Assembly (NCBI GenBank): GCA_025359845.1
Contig: JANYDT010000227.1
Span: 1 to 32,072, forward strand
Source: Acidimicrobiia bacterium
GTDB taxonomy: Bacteria > Actinomycetota > Acidimicrobiia > Acidimicrobiales > JANYDT01
Length of the DNA: 32,072 bases
Reading direction: 5' to 3'
The translations under genes were made by a program, and so were the position numbers. Of the stretch, positions 1-8,087 are shown piece after piece. The stretch's first letter is position 1; each line of letters opens with the position of its first letter. The notes beneath the pieces were generated by a model that saw nothing but the letters and a program-made list of their open reading frames with translations, was not told the origin of the DNA and did no database searches.

Positions 1-107
1 CCAAGGACGCAGGAAGACGCGCTTGCCGTGCCCAAACGCGATGACGAGGACGCCGGCAGCGACGTCATCCGGCCGACGAGACAGAGCAGGGGTGTGTGGT
101 CAAGGCA
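1..107. other. Left edge, no gene assigned
   Basis: This is the 107 bp downstream of the stop codon of the first minus-strand gene. Short open stretches exist on both strands. One minus-strand frame reads DDVAAGVLVIAFGHGKR, but it has no start codon within the window. An ATG at 68-66 (minus) opens another frame without a visible ribosome binding site. The stretch is too short to decide whether it contains the 5' end of a further minus-strand gene. Confidence 0.3.
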
Positions 108-2102
108 CTACGGGTGTTTGACCCCTCGGAACCAACGCCACAGTGCAAATCCGACCAGTCCGAACCCCAGCGCGCTCGACCCCCACAGCAGCAAGTCGGG
201 GATTGGACCGCCGGCGGAAGCCTGGGCTGAAGGGAGGCTCGCAGCCGAGACCGATGAGGGCGCCGAGGCCGACGCGGAAGGATTGACCGGGCTGGGGGCG
301 GGCACTAACAGGGTGGGCGCCGAGGCCAAGGCGGTCGTGGTAACGAAGGTCGTGGAGGGGTCCAAAGTCGAGGGCGGATCGACAACAACCGTGTCGCGGG
401 GTTCAACCAAAAGGGCCGCTTGGGCATCGTCGGGGGCACCTCCGCCGTCAGCGGGGAGTGACGGCGCGACTGCGCTTTCCTCGGTCCGGATGGTCCACAG
501 GGTCGAACGCAAACGCAACGCTTTCTTCACCGCCAGGCCGCCAAGGCGCCGGGCCCCCGCCGAGCCCGAAATGGTGATCTCGAGGGGCCGTCCGGACGGG
601 CCGGCCCTCGATACTTCAACCGCGGTAGCGGTCCCCGGGTAGCCAAGCCGACGGCCGAATTCGGCCGGCGGGGCCGAGAGAGACCACTCCCTGAGATCGC
701 CCGTGAGGTACGGCGTGGCGACGAGGTACGCCAAGTTGGCCCCCCCGAAACCCTCTTCGACGGTGGCCGACTCACCCCCTCCACTAGCGGAGAAGAAAGC
801 GGCGGCCAACTTTCCCCCGTAGGTCAGGACCTGGCCGCGAGTGGCGGCCACCGCGTCGTCCATGGCCGGGTACTCGGCCTGCGCGCCCAGATACACCTGA
901 CACCGATCGGAGGCACAAATCTGACCCTGGGTCGCCATCGTCCGAAAGGCATACGTGCGCGCCGCCACCGCTTGCGCCCGCAACGCCGCGGGCGGGTACC
1001 CAAGGCCGCGGCCGATCTCGCCCATCCCCCGCAAATAGTCCTCCATATCGAGTTCGTTGACGACGCGCAGGCCGCCTTGGTTGGTGATCTCGAGCGTGCC
1101 GCGGAACCGCTTGCCCCCGGCGCCGACGACGCCCCCGTCGGCGGCCCGAATCCGAACCGTTGCGCCCGGTGGCACCGCCAAGTCTGAGACCGAAGGTCGA
1201 CTGGTGGCCGGTTCACCTGCGGTCCCGGGTTCGCCGATCTGCCCTGCAGGCGGGGGACTCGGTGTGAGGCCGCCGGCCAGGGCCGCTCCCGGTGCGATCG
1301 TACCGACGATCGTCACGGGCTCGGCGACCGAAGTCGGGGGTTCGACCGGGGGTTCGACGCGGGGGTCGGCCACGGGTGCTTCGCCCGACCCGGCCACCGG
1401 TCCTGACCCCACCACCGGCGCCGGCCCCGACACCGCCGCGGGCACCGCGACGGTCGAGGTGGTAGGCGCGGTGGCTGCCACCACGGCACCGCCGGGTCCT
1501 GCACCGTCAGAAGCTTGGACGCGGACGGCCCCCTCCGAAGCTTGGGTGTGGATGGCGGCGATGAGTTGCACCGGGCCGAGGCCCACAGTCGCGCCCTCAG
1601 CGGCCGTAGCTGCGGGACCGTTCGTAGGGGCGGGAGCGGTCGAAGCCGCCCCCGCGCGGGCTGTGCCGGTGAACCCAGCCGGCACCTCCTGGCCGTCGAC
1701 CATCCCTCCTTGTGGAAGCAGAAACGAAAAACCGCCCGAGAACACGGGCACCCGCACCTCACCGCCGCGCTTCGCCAGCTTCGTGCCGGGGTAGAAGTGG
1801 GCGAGGATCTGGATGTGGCTCTGTCCAGCTTGGGCCAGCCAGTACGCACCGTCTTGGGACATGCCCACTCCGTGGCCCCAACCCCGGCCCTCGATCACGG
1901 TCACCGGGACCGCCGATGCGGGAGCAACAAACCCCGACACGAAGACCGCGGCCACACCCATCGCCCGCACCGCCAGCCAGGTCTGCGACCGAGTCCACGA
2001 ATGAGCGTTCGGGCGACGCGGCCAATGAATTCGGCCGTCGCCGAAGCGTCCGAGGTGAGACGGGAGACGCCGTCGGAGAGACCGCCCAGCGAACACGAAC
2101 AA
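108..2102 (-). CDS. Exported SpoIID/LytB-domain protein with C-terminal membrane anchor
   Basis: The protein probably acts on peptidoglycan outside the membrane; SpoIID-family proteins are lytic transglycosylases or amidase enhancers. A hydrophobic export segment (about residues 48-64) ends in APASA. The motif GHGVGMSQDGA follows at 76-86, then HFYPGT. An Ala/Pro/Gly-rich region of about 150 residues (150-300) leads to the second half of the domain: ELDMEDYLRGMGEIG (about 350-364, candidate catalytic Glu363), LRAQAVAARTYAF, and a Cys pair in ICASDRCQVY. A second Pro/Ala/Ser-rich linker precedes one transmembrane helix (PDLLLWGSSALGFGLVGFAL) and the tail RWFRGVKHP. The GHGxGMSQ block lies before the EDYLRG block, the reverse of the textbook order. 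The start is uncertain: TTG at 2102, GTG at 2096, or ATG at 1961 just before the signal segment. A paralogue lies at 26308. Confidence 0.85.
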   Translation of the reverse strand: MFVFAGRSLRRRLPSHLGRFGDGRIHWPRRPNAHSWTRSQTWLAVRAMGVAAVFVSGFVAPASAVPVTVIEGRGWGHGVGMSQDGAYWLAQAGQSHIQILAHFYPGTKLAKRGGEVRVPVFSGGFSFLLPQGGMVDGQEVPAGFTGTARAGAASTAPAPTNGPAATAAEGATVGLGPVQLIAAIHTQASEGAVRVQASDGAGPGGAVVAATAPTTSTVAVPAAVSGPAPVVGSGPVAGSGEAPVADPRVEPPVEPPTSVAEPVTIVGTIAPGAALAGGLTPSPPPAGQIGEPGTAGEPATSRPSVSDLAVPPGATVRIRAADGGVVGAGGKRFRGTLEITNQGGLRVVNELDMEDYLRGMGEIGRGLGYPPAALRAQAVAARTYAFRTMATQGQICASDRCQVYLGAQAEYPAMDDAVAATRGQVLTYGGKLAAAFFSASGGGESATVEEGFGGANLAYLVATPYLTGDLREWSLSAPPAEFGRRLGYPGTATAVEVSRAGPSGRPLEITISGSAGARRLGGLAVKKALRLRSTLWTIRTEESAVAPSLPADGGGAPDDAQAALLVEPRDTVVVDPPSTLDPSTTFVTTTALASAPTLLVPAPSPVNPSASASAPSSVSAASLPSAQASAGGPIPDLLLWGSSALGFGLVGFALWRWFRGVKHP

Positions 2103-2108
2103 CGAGCG

Positions 2109-2115
2109 TAACGTA
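2109..2115. promoter_or_regulatory. Overlapping divergent -10 hexamers (hemQ / SpoIID-like gene)
   Basis: On the plus strand TAACGT (2109-2114) lies exactly 6 nt before the hemQ ATG at 2121, which fits a leaderless transcript. On the minus strand TACGTT (complement of 2110-2115) lies 7 nt before a TTG at 2102. Both match TANNNT. No convincing -35 box is seen. If both are used, only one polymerase could bind at a time. Confidence 0.5.
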
Positions 2116-2120
2116 CGGGC

Positions 2121-2816
2121 ATGGAACCGCTTTCACCGTCGGTCGGCTGGGGAGTGCTGCACTTGTTCTGGCGGCTGACGCCACATATGGATGCCGAGGC
2201 CGTCGTGGCCGCCGTCAAGGCCTGCCAGGGCGACGGCCACCAGGTCATAACCAGCGCCGTCCTGGGCCATAAGGCCGATGTCGGCACGCTGGTGCTCGGC
2301 CCCGATCTGTGGCGACTACGGCGGCTGCAAGGCGAGCTGCAGGCCGCAGGGCTGGCCTTGGTCGACAGCTACTTGAGCTTCACCGAAGTTTCGGAGTATG
2401 CCAAGGGTCTGTCCGAGGAGATGCTGAAGCCGCGGCTCTATCCCACCTTACCGCCCGAAGGTATGCGAGCCATGTGTTTCTATCCGATGTCGAAGCGACG
2501 CGGGATCGGGGCCGACGACGGCAATTGGTTCACGCTGGCGTTGGCCGACCGCGAACGGTTGATGCGCGAGCACGGCGTTTCAGGGCGCAAGTTCGCGGGC
2601 CGCATCGTGCAGCTCATCACGGCGTCGAGCGGGGTTGACGACTACGAGTGGGGAGTCACCCTGTTCGCCCGTGATCCCGCCGATTTGAAGCAGGTCGTCT
2701 ATACGATGCGATTTGACGAAGCTTCCGCGGTCTACGCCGAATTCGGTTCGTTCGTGACCGGTCTGGTGGACGAGGTCGAGGTCGTACTAGGTGTAGCCAC
2801 GGCGGCCAATCGCTGA
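2121..2816 (+). CDS. hemQ: HemQ, coproheme decarboxylase (chlorite dismutase family)
   Basis: It would convert iron-coproporphyrin III to heme b with peroxide, the last step of the coproporphyrin-dependent heme route of Gram-positive bacteria. The 231-residue length fits a single-subunit HemQ. Two family blocks are visible. FYPMSKRRG (about 120-128) carries the Tyr that is catalytic in HemQ and corresponds to YPMDKRR in Firmicutes. REHGVSGRKF (about 149-158) carries the likely proximal heme-ligand His151. The C-terminal block VVYTMRFDEASAVYAEFGSF is also typical. Conserved Arg and Lys residues in SKRR fit propionate contacts. The ATG at 2121 is supported by the hexamer TAACGT 6 nt upstream rather than by a Shine-Dalgarno. 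The last 85 bp are overlapped antisense by the next gene. No other heme genes lie in the window. Confidence 0.93.
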   Translation: MEPLSPSVGWGVLHLFWRLTPHMDAEAVVAAVKACQGDGHQVITSAVLGHKADVGTLVLGPDLWRLRRLQGELQAAGLALVDSYLSFTEVSEYAKGLSEEMLKPRLYPTLPPEGMRAMCFYPMSKRRGIGADDGNWFTLALADRERLMREHGVSGRKFAGRIVQLITASSGVDDYEWGVTLFARDPADLKQVVYTMRFDEASAVYAEFGSFVTGLVDEVEVVLGVATAANR

Positions 2817-3448
2817 GCGACCGCCGCGGCCAGTTTGGCCCTGTCGGGTTCTGACCCGGCCATGGCCGGCGCGGCGTCGGCCACGAGTTGGACTATGGCG
2901 GCGTAGGTGGCCGGTCCGAGTGGTCCGGGAGGGTCGGCGACCTCGGACGCGGCGTAGTCCTCGACGAACGCCGCCATCGAGAGGGGCCCCGGCGAGATCT
3001 CAGATATGGGCACCGTCGCGATGGTGAGGGGACGTTCGTCGAGTTTGGCTTGCGTCGCCAAATCCCCGGGCCCGATAATGGCTGCCACCTCCCGACGATC
3101 GGCCAGTTTGCGGACGGCCTTGGCCGCCAGATCGGGTTTCGTCGCGTCGACAACCGATAGTTCGAGCCGCCAACCCGGCAACCGGTTGTCTTCGTTGACA
3201 TGGCTTGCGGCCAATTCGGCCGAGCGGATCATGCCCTGGCGGGTGGGGGCGTCGACCGTCCCGGTCACCAGCCCGATCACGAATTGCTTGGGGGCCACGG
3301 TGATGGGCACCGTGGCCGTGGGCCGGGGGCGACGAAGCCGTGTAGCCTCTGGCCGCTGGGACGAGTGGTTCGAGCAACCCGCGCCCAACCCCACGATGAG
3401 CAGAATGACAACCAGTCCCGCCCCTAGCGCGCAGCGTCGCCGGTTCAC
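2732..3448 (-). CDS. Lipoprotein with a single periplasmic-binding-protein-like lobe
   Basis: The GTG start at 3448 gives a lipoprotein signal: MNRRR, a hydrophobic core, and lipobox VGLGAGC with Cys25 as the lipidated residue. A Thr/Arg/Pro linker follows. The segment IGLVTGTVDAPTRQGMIRSAELAASHVN, then WRLELSVVDATKPDLAAKAVRKLADRREVAAIIGPGD, resembles the N-terminal lobe of type I substrate-binding proteins (LivJ / leucine-binding fold). At 238 residues it is well short of the usual 380-420, so the second lobe is missing or very reduced; ligand binding in the usual cleft is doubtful. The tail is Ala-rich, then Ser/Thr/Pro-rich. The final 85 bp overlap hemQ tail to tail. No transporter genes are adjacent. 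A TANNNT hexamer (TAACCT) lies 9 nt before the start. Confidence 0.7.
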   Translation of the reverse strand: MNRRRCALGAGLVVILLIVGLGAGCSNHSSQRPEATRLRRPRPTATVPITVAPKQFVIGLVTGTVDAPTRQGMIRSAELAASHVNEDNRLPGWRLELSVVDATKPDLAAKAVRKLADRREVAAIIGPGDLATQAKLDERPLTIATVPISEISPGPLSMAAFVEDYAASEVADPPGPLGPATYAAIVQLVADAAPAMAGSEPDRAKLAAAVAQRLAAVATPSTTSTSSTRPVTNEPNSA

Positions 3449-3457
3449 GAATCGGGC

Positions 3458-3463
3458 AGGTTA
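3458..3463 (-). promoter_or_regulatory. Candidate -10 (TAACCT) of the lipoprotein gene
   Basis: On the minus strand TAACCT ends 9 nt before the GTG start at 3448, giving a predicted leader of about 0-3 nt. It lies in the 16-bp gap to the divergent larE start at 3465, so the two genes have almost no separate promoter space. Confidence 0.4.
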
Positions 3464-3464
3464 G

Positions 3465-4355
3465 TTGGCCAGGCCTCACGGTATGGCGTTCACGCCGACG
3501 CTCGCGCTCGCTCCCCGATGGGAGGCGTTGCAGGCCGCTCTTCTTGCGCTGGGCTCAGACGGAGGCCGGGTCATGGTGGCCTTCAGCGGGGGGACCGACT
3601 CTGCCTTCTTGGCGTGGGCCGCTCGGACCGTCCTCGGCCGCGATGGCGTCGAAGCAGTCACCGCCGATTCACCGTCCCTGGCTACGGGTGAACTCGAACA
3701 CTGTCGTGAACTGGCCTCGGAATGCGATATCCCGTGGCGGCGCGTCGCCACCAATGAGCTGGCCAACCCGCTCTACGTCGCCAACGCCGGCGACCGTTGC
3801 TACTGGTGCAAAGCCGAGCTCATGGACGTGATGGCGCCGGCCGCCATCGCCAACCGGGCCGTTGTCGTGCTCGGCGTCAACGTCGACGACCTCGGTGACC
3901 ATCGCCCCGGGCAGAGGGCGGCGGCCGAGCGGGGGGCCCGATTCCCGCTCGTCGACGCCGGACTGACCAAGACCGATGTGCGCGCCCTGTCACACGAAGC
4001 GGGTCTGCGTACCTGGGACCGGCCCGCGGCCGCCTGCCTCTCGTCACGATTGCCGTACGGCACGCCGGTCACCCTCGGACGGCTGTCGATGGTGGACCGC
4101 GCCGAAGCCGCCTTGCGGTCGCTGGGGTTACCGCAGTTGCGGGTCCGGCATTATGACGACACCGCCCGCATCGAGGTCCCCACTTCGGATTTCGAAGTAT
4201 TGATGGCACAGCGGCTCGAAGTCATTGACGCGATCAAACATGTGGGATATCGGTACGTCACGCTCGACCTCGAGGGTTTCCGCAGCGGCAACCTCAATCA
4301 AGCCCTCGGCCCACTCGTCTCGGACCCTCAGGGACAGGCCGTTTACCAACCGTAG
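3465..4355 (+). CDS. larE: LarE-type ATP-dependent sacrificial sulfur transferase
   Basis: LarE adenylates the carboxylates of the nicotinic-acid-derived precursor and gives up sulfur from its own cysteine to build the nickel-pincer nucleotide cofactor of lactate racemase. The PP-loop is AFSGGTDS (39-46). GDRCYWCK (about 110-116) supplies a CxxC that is typical of the family. PAAACLSSRLPYG (about 188-199) contains Cys191 at the position of the sacrificial Cys in Lactobacillus plantarum LarE. The 296-residue length fits the family. Start choice: TTG at 3465 (GGGCAGG just upstream) or ATG at 3483, which removes six residues. The partners larB, larC and larA are not in the window, so the substrate enzyme is unknown. 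The last 13 bp overlap the convergent DUF427 gene. Confidence 0.88.
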   Translation: MARPHGMAFTPTLALAPRWEALQAALLALGSDGGRVMVAFSGGTDSAFLAWAARTVLGRDGVEAVTADSPSLATGELEHCRELASECDIPWRRVATNELANPLYVANAGDRCYWCKAELMDVMAPAAIANRAVVVLGVNVDDLGDHRPGQRAAAERGARFPLVDAGLTKTDVRALSHEAGLRTWDRPAAACLSSRLPYGTPVTLGRLSMVDRAEAALRSLGLPQLRVRHYDDTARIEVPTSDFEVLMAQRLEVIDAIKHVGYRYVTLDLEGFRSGNLNQALGPLVSDPQGQAVYQP

Positions 4356-4843
4356 GTGTTGGGTGTGCCCTTGAACGGGCCGACGATGTTGGCCATGATC
4401 CAACCGCCGTAGAACCCACCCGGTTGGGCCCGTACCAATTCGCCGTCGACGTAACAGGCATCCATGGCGTGCGAGTAGAAGGCAACGTGATCGGTGATCG
4501 CCGAAAAGGCGGGGTTGGGTCGGGGGTAGGCCCACGCCGCGTCGGTCACCAAGGTGTCTCCTGCCTCCACGTCGAAGTACAGCGCAACCCCTTTGAATTC
4601 GCACACCGATGGGCGCCGCCCGCTGGGGCGCAACACTTCGGGGAGGATGTCGCCGGGCGGGAGGTAGTACACGGGTGGATGGCTCGTCTCCAACACCCGC
4701 CACGCCTCGGTGGTGCGCACGATCGTCACCGTGTCAAGTACAATCTCGATCAGGGAGTTCGACAGTTCGAGGCGCGGCGGACGGGGATAGTCCCACACCG
4801 ACTCCTGGCCCGGGCCGGGCTCGATTCGGGGTGGGCGGTGCAC
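4343..4843 (-). CDS. DUF427 domain protein
   Basis: This 166-residue soluble protein is recognised as DUF427 from its order of motifs: VWDYPRPPRLE at the N-terminus, then ETSHPPVYYLPPGDI (about 49-63), the block CEFKGVALYFDV, DAAWAYPRPNPAF, and VAFYSHAMDACYVDGE. The family is a small beta-rich fold common in actinobacteria with no established enzymatic activity. The start is GTG at 4843. It lies 34 bp downstream of the large regulator gene on the same strand and may be the last gene of that transcript. It overlaps larE by 13 bp tail to tail. Function unknown. Confidence 0.85.
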   Translation of the reverse strand: MHRPPRIEPGPGQESVWDYPRPPRLELSNSLIEIVLDTVTIVRTTEAWRVLETSHPPVYYLPPGDILPEVLRPSGRRPSVCEFKGVALYFDVEAGDTLVTDAAWAYPRPNPAFSAITDHVAFYSHAMDACYVDGELVRAQPGGFYGGWIMANIVGPFKGTPNTYGW

Positions 4844-4877
4844 CCGAGCAGTTTGGCATTGGAACGGATGGAGTGAT

Positions 4878-7800
4878 TCACGGCCGCAGACGATCCAGGC
4901 GCCGGCCGTTCACGGCGGCGGCGACCGTGCCATGATCGCCCGCGCCTCGGATGAGGCGGCCCAGGGCGTCGGCCGCGCTCTGCCACAGCGTGTCGGAACC
5001 GAGGTCGGCCGCGAGTTCGCCGACGAGCCACCACGTTTCGAGGCCGGCCACACGAGGAAGGATCCGCAGGGTCGGGTCAAGCGCGGCCAACTCGATCTCG
5101 CGTCCGAGCTGAATATCGACGCGAGCTTGTAGTACCGCGGCCAGGGCGTCGTAGCGGTCGGTACAGTTGGTCCCGCGCAAAACCCCCAGAGCGATGAGGG
5201 CGGTTTGCGCGCCCGGCGCGTCATGGGTGCTCAGGGCCAGGCGAGCTTCGAGCAACAACCGACGCTGCGAGTGGCGCCAGCGGAAGGCATGGTCCGATTG
5301 CTCGTGGGTGGCCGCCTCCGCGAGAAGAGTCACGGCCAGGTCGGGATCAGCGGCCCGTATGGCCGCGTCAGCGAGATCGAGCAGCGCGTTGGCCCATGCT
5401 TCGCCCAGGCCGCAGCGACTGGCGATTTCGACCGATCGGCGGTTGGCATCGTCGGCCGATCCGTGGGCGCCGAGGTTGCGCAGCACCCACGCCGTCCAGT
5501 TCTCGAGGCGGCCCGCGAACCGTTCGATGCCGCGAATGGCAAGCTCGCGATCGAGATCGTTAAACACGCGCAAGGCGGCGCCGGATTGGCCCTGCAAGGC
5601 CAGGGCCTGACCGCGAACCAGGCTGGCATGAACGTTGGCATAGGGATGGCGGGCGACGGCCGGCGAGTGATCTATCACCGTCAATGCCTCGAGGGCCTCA
5701 GCGGGTCGACCGAGGTGAATCAGCAAGGCCCCGCGCCAGATCCGGGTCGCGACCAGGTCAGGCGGCCCGGCGAGCGCTTCCGCGGCCGTATAGCGATCGG
5801 CCGCGGCGGCCAAGTCGCCGTTGCTGTGGTGGATGCGCCCGGCCAGCAGGAGGGCGCGGGAGCGCTGTTCGTCGGTGGTGGCGAGGGCCAGGCCGTCGAT
5901 GGCCAAACGGGCCGCTTGGGCAAAATCACGGGCGTAATACGTCGACCATCCGGCCACCTCGAGCGCATCCGCACCGCCACCGTTCACGGCCGCCGTAAGC
6001 GCATCGTCGAGAGCGGCGCCGTAGAGACCTCGGGCGAGGCGGACGCGGGCTCGGGCCGTCAAGAGGGCCGGCCCTCCTTCGAGGGTAAGGGCCTCGTCCA
6101 GAAGGCGCTCGGCCTCAGCCCAGGCCCACCGCTGCAGGGCCAGATTCGCCGCCGCGCCCAGGGCCTGCGCCGCCAGTGCCGACTCTCCGCCGAGTCGGGC
6201 GTGGTACACGATCCGCAACGGATCGGCGGCTCCTCGGCGGTCCAGCCAACGCGCCGCCTCGCGATGGAGGTAGGCGCGGCGGCTGGCTGTCGTCGAGGCG
6301 GCGAGGGCTTCTCGCACGAGTTCATGACGAAAGGCAAAAGTCGGTCCTACTTCGCCGAGGAACTGGTGGGTGAAGGCCGCCTCGAGGCGAGTGAGCGTCG
6401 TAGCTTCTGACGTTTCGGTGACCGCCGCGAGAAGGTCGAGATCGATCTCCGAACCGAGCACCGCCGCGGCCCGCAGGGTTACTGCCGCCTCACCCAACGC
6501 CTCGGCCCGAATGCGCATGGCTTCGATCAGCGAGTTCGGCAGCTGGGCATCGAGCACGCCGGCCGCGAGTTCGGCGACGAACAGCGGATGGCCTCCGGAT
6601 CGACCGAAGATCGCCACCGCTCGGTCCTCACCCACGACCAGCGCGACATCATCGAGGTCGAGCGGTCCTGGTTCGAGCCGGACATCGGGTGCACGCAGTC
6701 GCACGGCTCGACCGGGATGGCGAGTCGTGACTACTAGGGCGCCGGCGCGGGGCGGTCGGGCGAGTACTCGGTCTAGGACGTCGATCATGAGTGAATCGGC
6801 ATTGTCGGCGTCGTCAACTACGAGCAGCAGAGGAGTAACGGCGCCAAGGCGATCAAGCGCCGAAGTCATCGATGCGATCAAGTCGGCTTCGGCTAGCACC
6901 CCGGCCCCGAGGAACGATAGGGGCGTCTCGTCGCCCTTCGGCCCGACCCCGCCGAGCACCCGCTCGAGAGGGAAAGCGCCCCCGCCGAAGCGAGCCCGGT
7001 CGAGCGCCATGAGCGCGTCGATGAGCGGTTGCAACGGGAGCGAGCGAATCACCCGATGACAGGAGACCACCATCGCCCCTGCGCCCCCTCCCCAGGATTG
7101 AAGCAGCGTCGTCTTGCCGATGCCCTCCTCGCCGACTACTTCGGCGTAAAGAGCCCGGCCCGGTGTGATGGCCGAGCGGAGATCATCAAGCGATTGCAGC
7201 TCCGCCGCCCGTCCCGGCAACTCGACCCGCTCATCAGGGACCGGAGGCGCCGGCCCCGCGCCGGGCGTCTGCAGCACGATGGCGTCATGGACCGCTTCAG
7301 TAGTCGCTGACGGCAGGACTCCGAGTTCCTCTCCGAGGAGGGCGCGCATGCGCGTGTAGGCGCTGAGCGCGACGCCGGGCCGGCCGGCCGCGCTGTGCGC
7401 CAGCATCACGATCCGCAGCGCCGATTCATCGAGTGGATCGGCGTTCAGGGCCCGCTCGCCGAGCACGACGGCCCGCTCCGGCAAGCCTCGGGCGATGGCG
7501 TCTTCGGCCAGGAGCACCCGAGCTCGTTCGGCCAACCGGGACGCGGTGGCTCGTTCGGCCACGAACCACGGTGCGTCCCCATCCTCCGCGTTCGCATCGG
7601 TGTCGACTCGACCGAGCGCCCGTTCGGCCAAGACCACCGCCTGGTCGACGTCACCGGTGCCGTACGCCGAGACCGCGGCGTCGACCTCCGCGCTGAGCGT
7701 GTCGAGATCGAGTTCATCGACGTTCAGATAGTACCCGGCAGCCCGGTGTTGGAGGCGATCCGGCCCGACCACGCGCCGCAGGCGGCTCACGAGCACAGCC

Positions 7801-8009
7801 AACTGATCCGCCGGCGCCTCGGGGGCGCGCTCACCCCAGAGGTACTCGATGAGCCGCTCCCCCCGGACCGGTCGCCCCCGGGCCACCGCCAGCACCCGAA
7901 GAAGGGTTCGGGCCTTGCGCGTGCCGACGCCACGGTCGTCGAGCCCATCGACGAGGGTGCCGCTCAGTAGCCGAACCCGCAGATGGCCCGGTGGTTGTTG
8001 GGCGGCCAT
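4878..8009 (-). CDS. Large BTAD/AAA-ATPase/TPR transcriptional regulator (SARP-like)
   Basis: A 1043-residue signal-transduction ATPase. Residues 1-95 look like an OmpR-type winged helix (KARTLLRVLAVARGRPVRGERLIEYLWGE, then a GYYLNV wing). Residues about 97-245 form a BTAD helical-repeat domain with the usual ending YTRMRALLGEELGVLPS. The ATPase (about 260-560) has Walker A GEEGIGKT (293-300) and Walker B LLLVVDD (394-400), with a sensor-like VVTTRHPG. The remaining half is Ala-rich TPR-like repeats (e.g. EAERLLDEAL) and lacks a C-terminal LuxR helix-turn-helix. By family analogy (AfsR, EmbR-like BTAD proteins) it would bind DNA near its target genes when switched by ATP or a ligand; the target is not evident. 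It lies 78 bp downstream of the phosphotransferase-like gene. TATCCT lies 9 nt before the ATG, so it may also have its own promoter. Confidence 0.87.
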   Translation of the reverse strand: MAAQQPPGHLRVRLLSGTLVDGLDDRGVGTRKARTLLRVLAVARGRPVRGERLIEYLWGERAPEAPADQLAVLVSRLRRVVGPDRLQHRAAGYYLNVDELDLDTLSAEVDAAVSAYGTGDVDQAVVLAERALGRVDTDANAEDGDAPWFVAERATASRLAERARVLLAEDAIARGLPERAVVLGERALNADPLDESALRIVMLAHSAAGRPGVALSAYTRMRALLGEELGVLPSATTEAVHDAIVLQTPGAGPAPPVPDERVELPGRAAELQSLDDLRSAITPGRALYAEVVGEEGIGKTTLLQSWGGGAGAMVVSCHRVIRSLPLQPLIDALMALDRARFGGGAFPLERVLGGVGPKGDETPLSFLGAGVLAEADLIASMTSALDRLGAVTPLLLVVDDADNADSLMIDVLDRVLARPPRAGALVVTTRHPGRAVRLRAPDVRLEPGPLDLDDVALVVGEDRAVAIFGRSGGHPLFVAELAAGVLDAQLPNSLIEAMRIRAEALGEAAVTLRAAAVLGSEIDLDLLAAVTETSEATTLTRLEAAFTHQFLGEVGPTFAFRHELVREALAASTTASRRAYLHREAARWLDRRGAADPLRIVYHARLGGESALAAQALGAAANLALQRWAWAEAERLLDEALTLEGGPALLTARARVRLARGLYGAALDDALTAAVNGGGADALEVAGWSTYYARDFAQAARLAIDGLALATTDEQRSRALLLAGRIHHSNGDLAAAADRYTAAEALAGPPDLVATRIWRGALLIHLGRPAEALEALTVIDHSPAVARHPYANVHASLVRGQALALQGQSGAALRVFNDLDRELAIRGIERFAGRLENWTAWVLRNLGAHGSADDANRRSVEIASRCGLGEAWANALLDLADAAIRAADPDLAVTLLAEAATHEQSDHAFRWRHSQRRLLLEARLALSTHDAPGAQTALIALGVLRGTNCTDRYDALAAVLQARVDIQLGREIELAALDPTLRILPRVAGLETWWLVGELAADLGSDTLWQSAADALGRLIRGAGDHGTVAAAVNGRRLDRLRP

Positions 8010-8018
8010 CGACCTCGC

Positions 8019-8024
8019 AGGATA
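8019..8024 (-). promoter_or_regulatory. Candidate -10 (TATCCT) of the large regulator
   Basis: On the minus strand TATCCT ends 9 nt before the ATG at 8009. It lies inside the 78-bp gap after the phosphotransferase-like gene, so the regulator could be transcribed independently with almost no leader. Confidence 0.4.
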
Positions 8025-8087
8025 GATCGCCGCGGCGGCGTCACCGCCGGGCGAACCGCCGGTCGCGGCGCGGGGCCGGTTTTGCGG

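Noticed and set aside
5205..6410. A 401-codon plus-strand frame opposite the large minus-strand regulator
   Set aside because: Lies wholly antisense to the TPR half of that regulator and shows no motifs.
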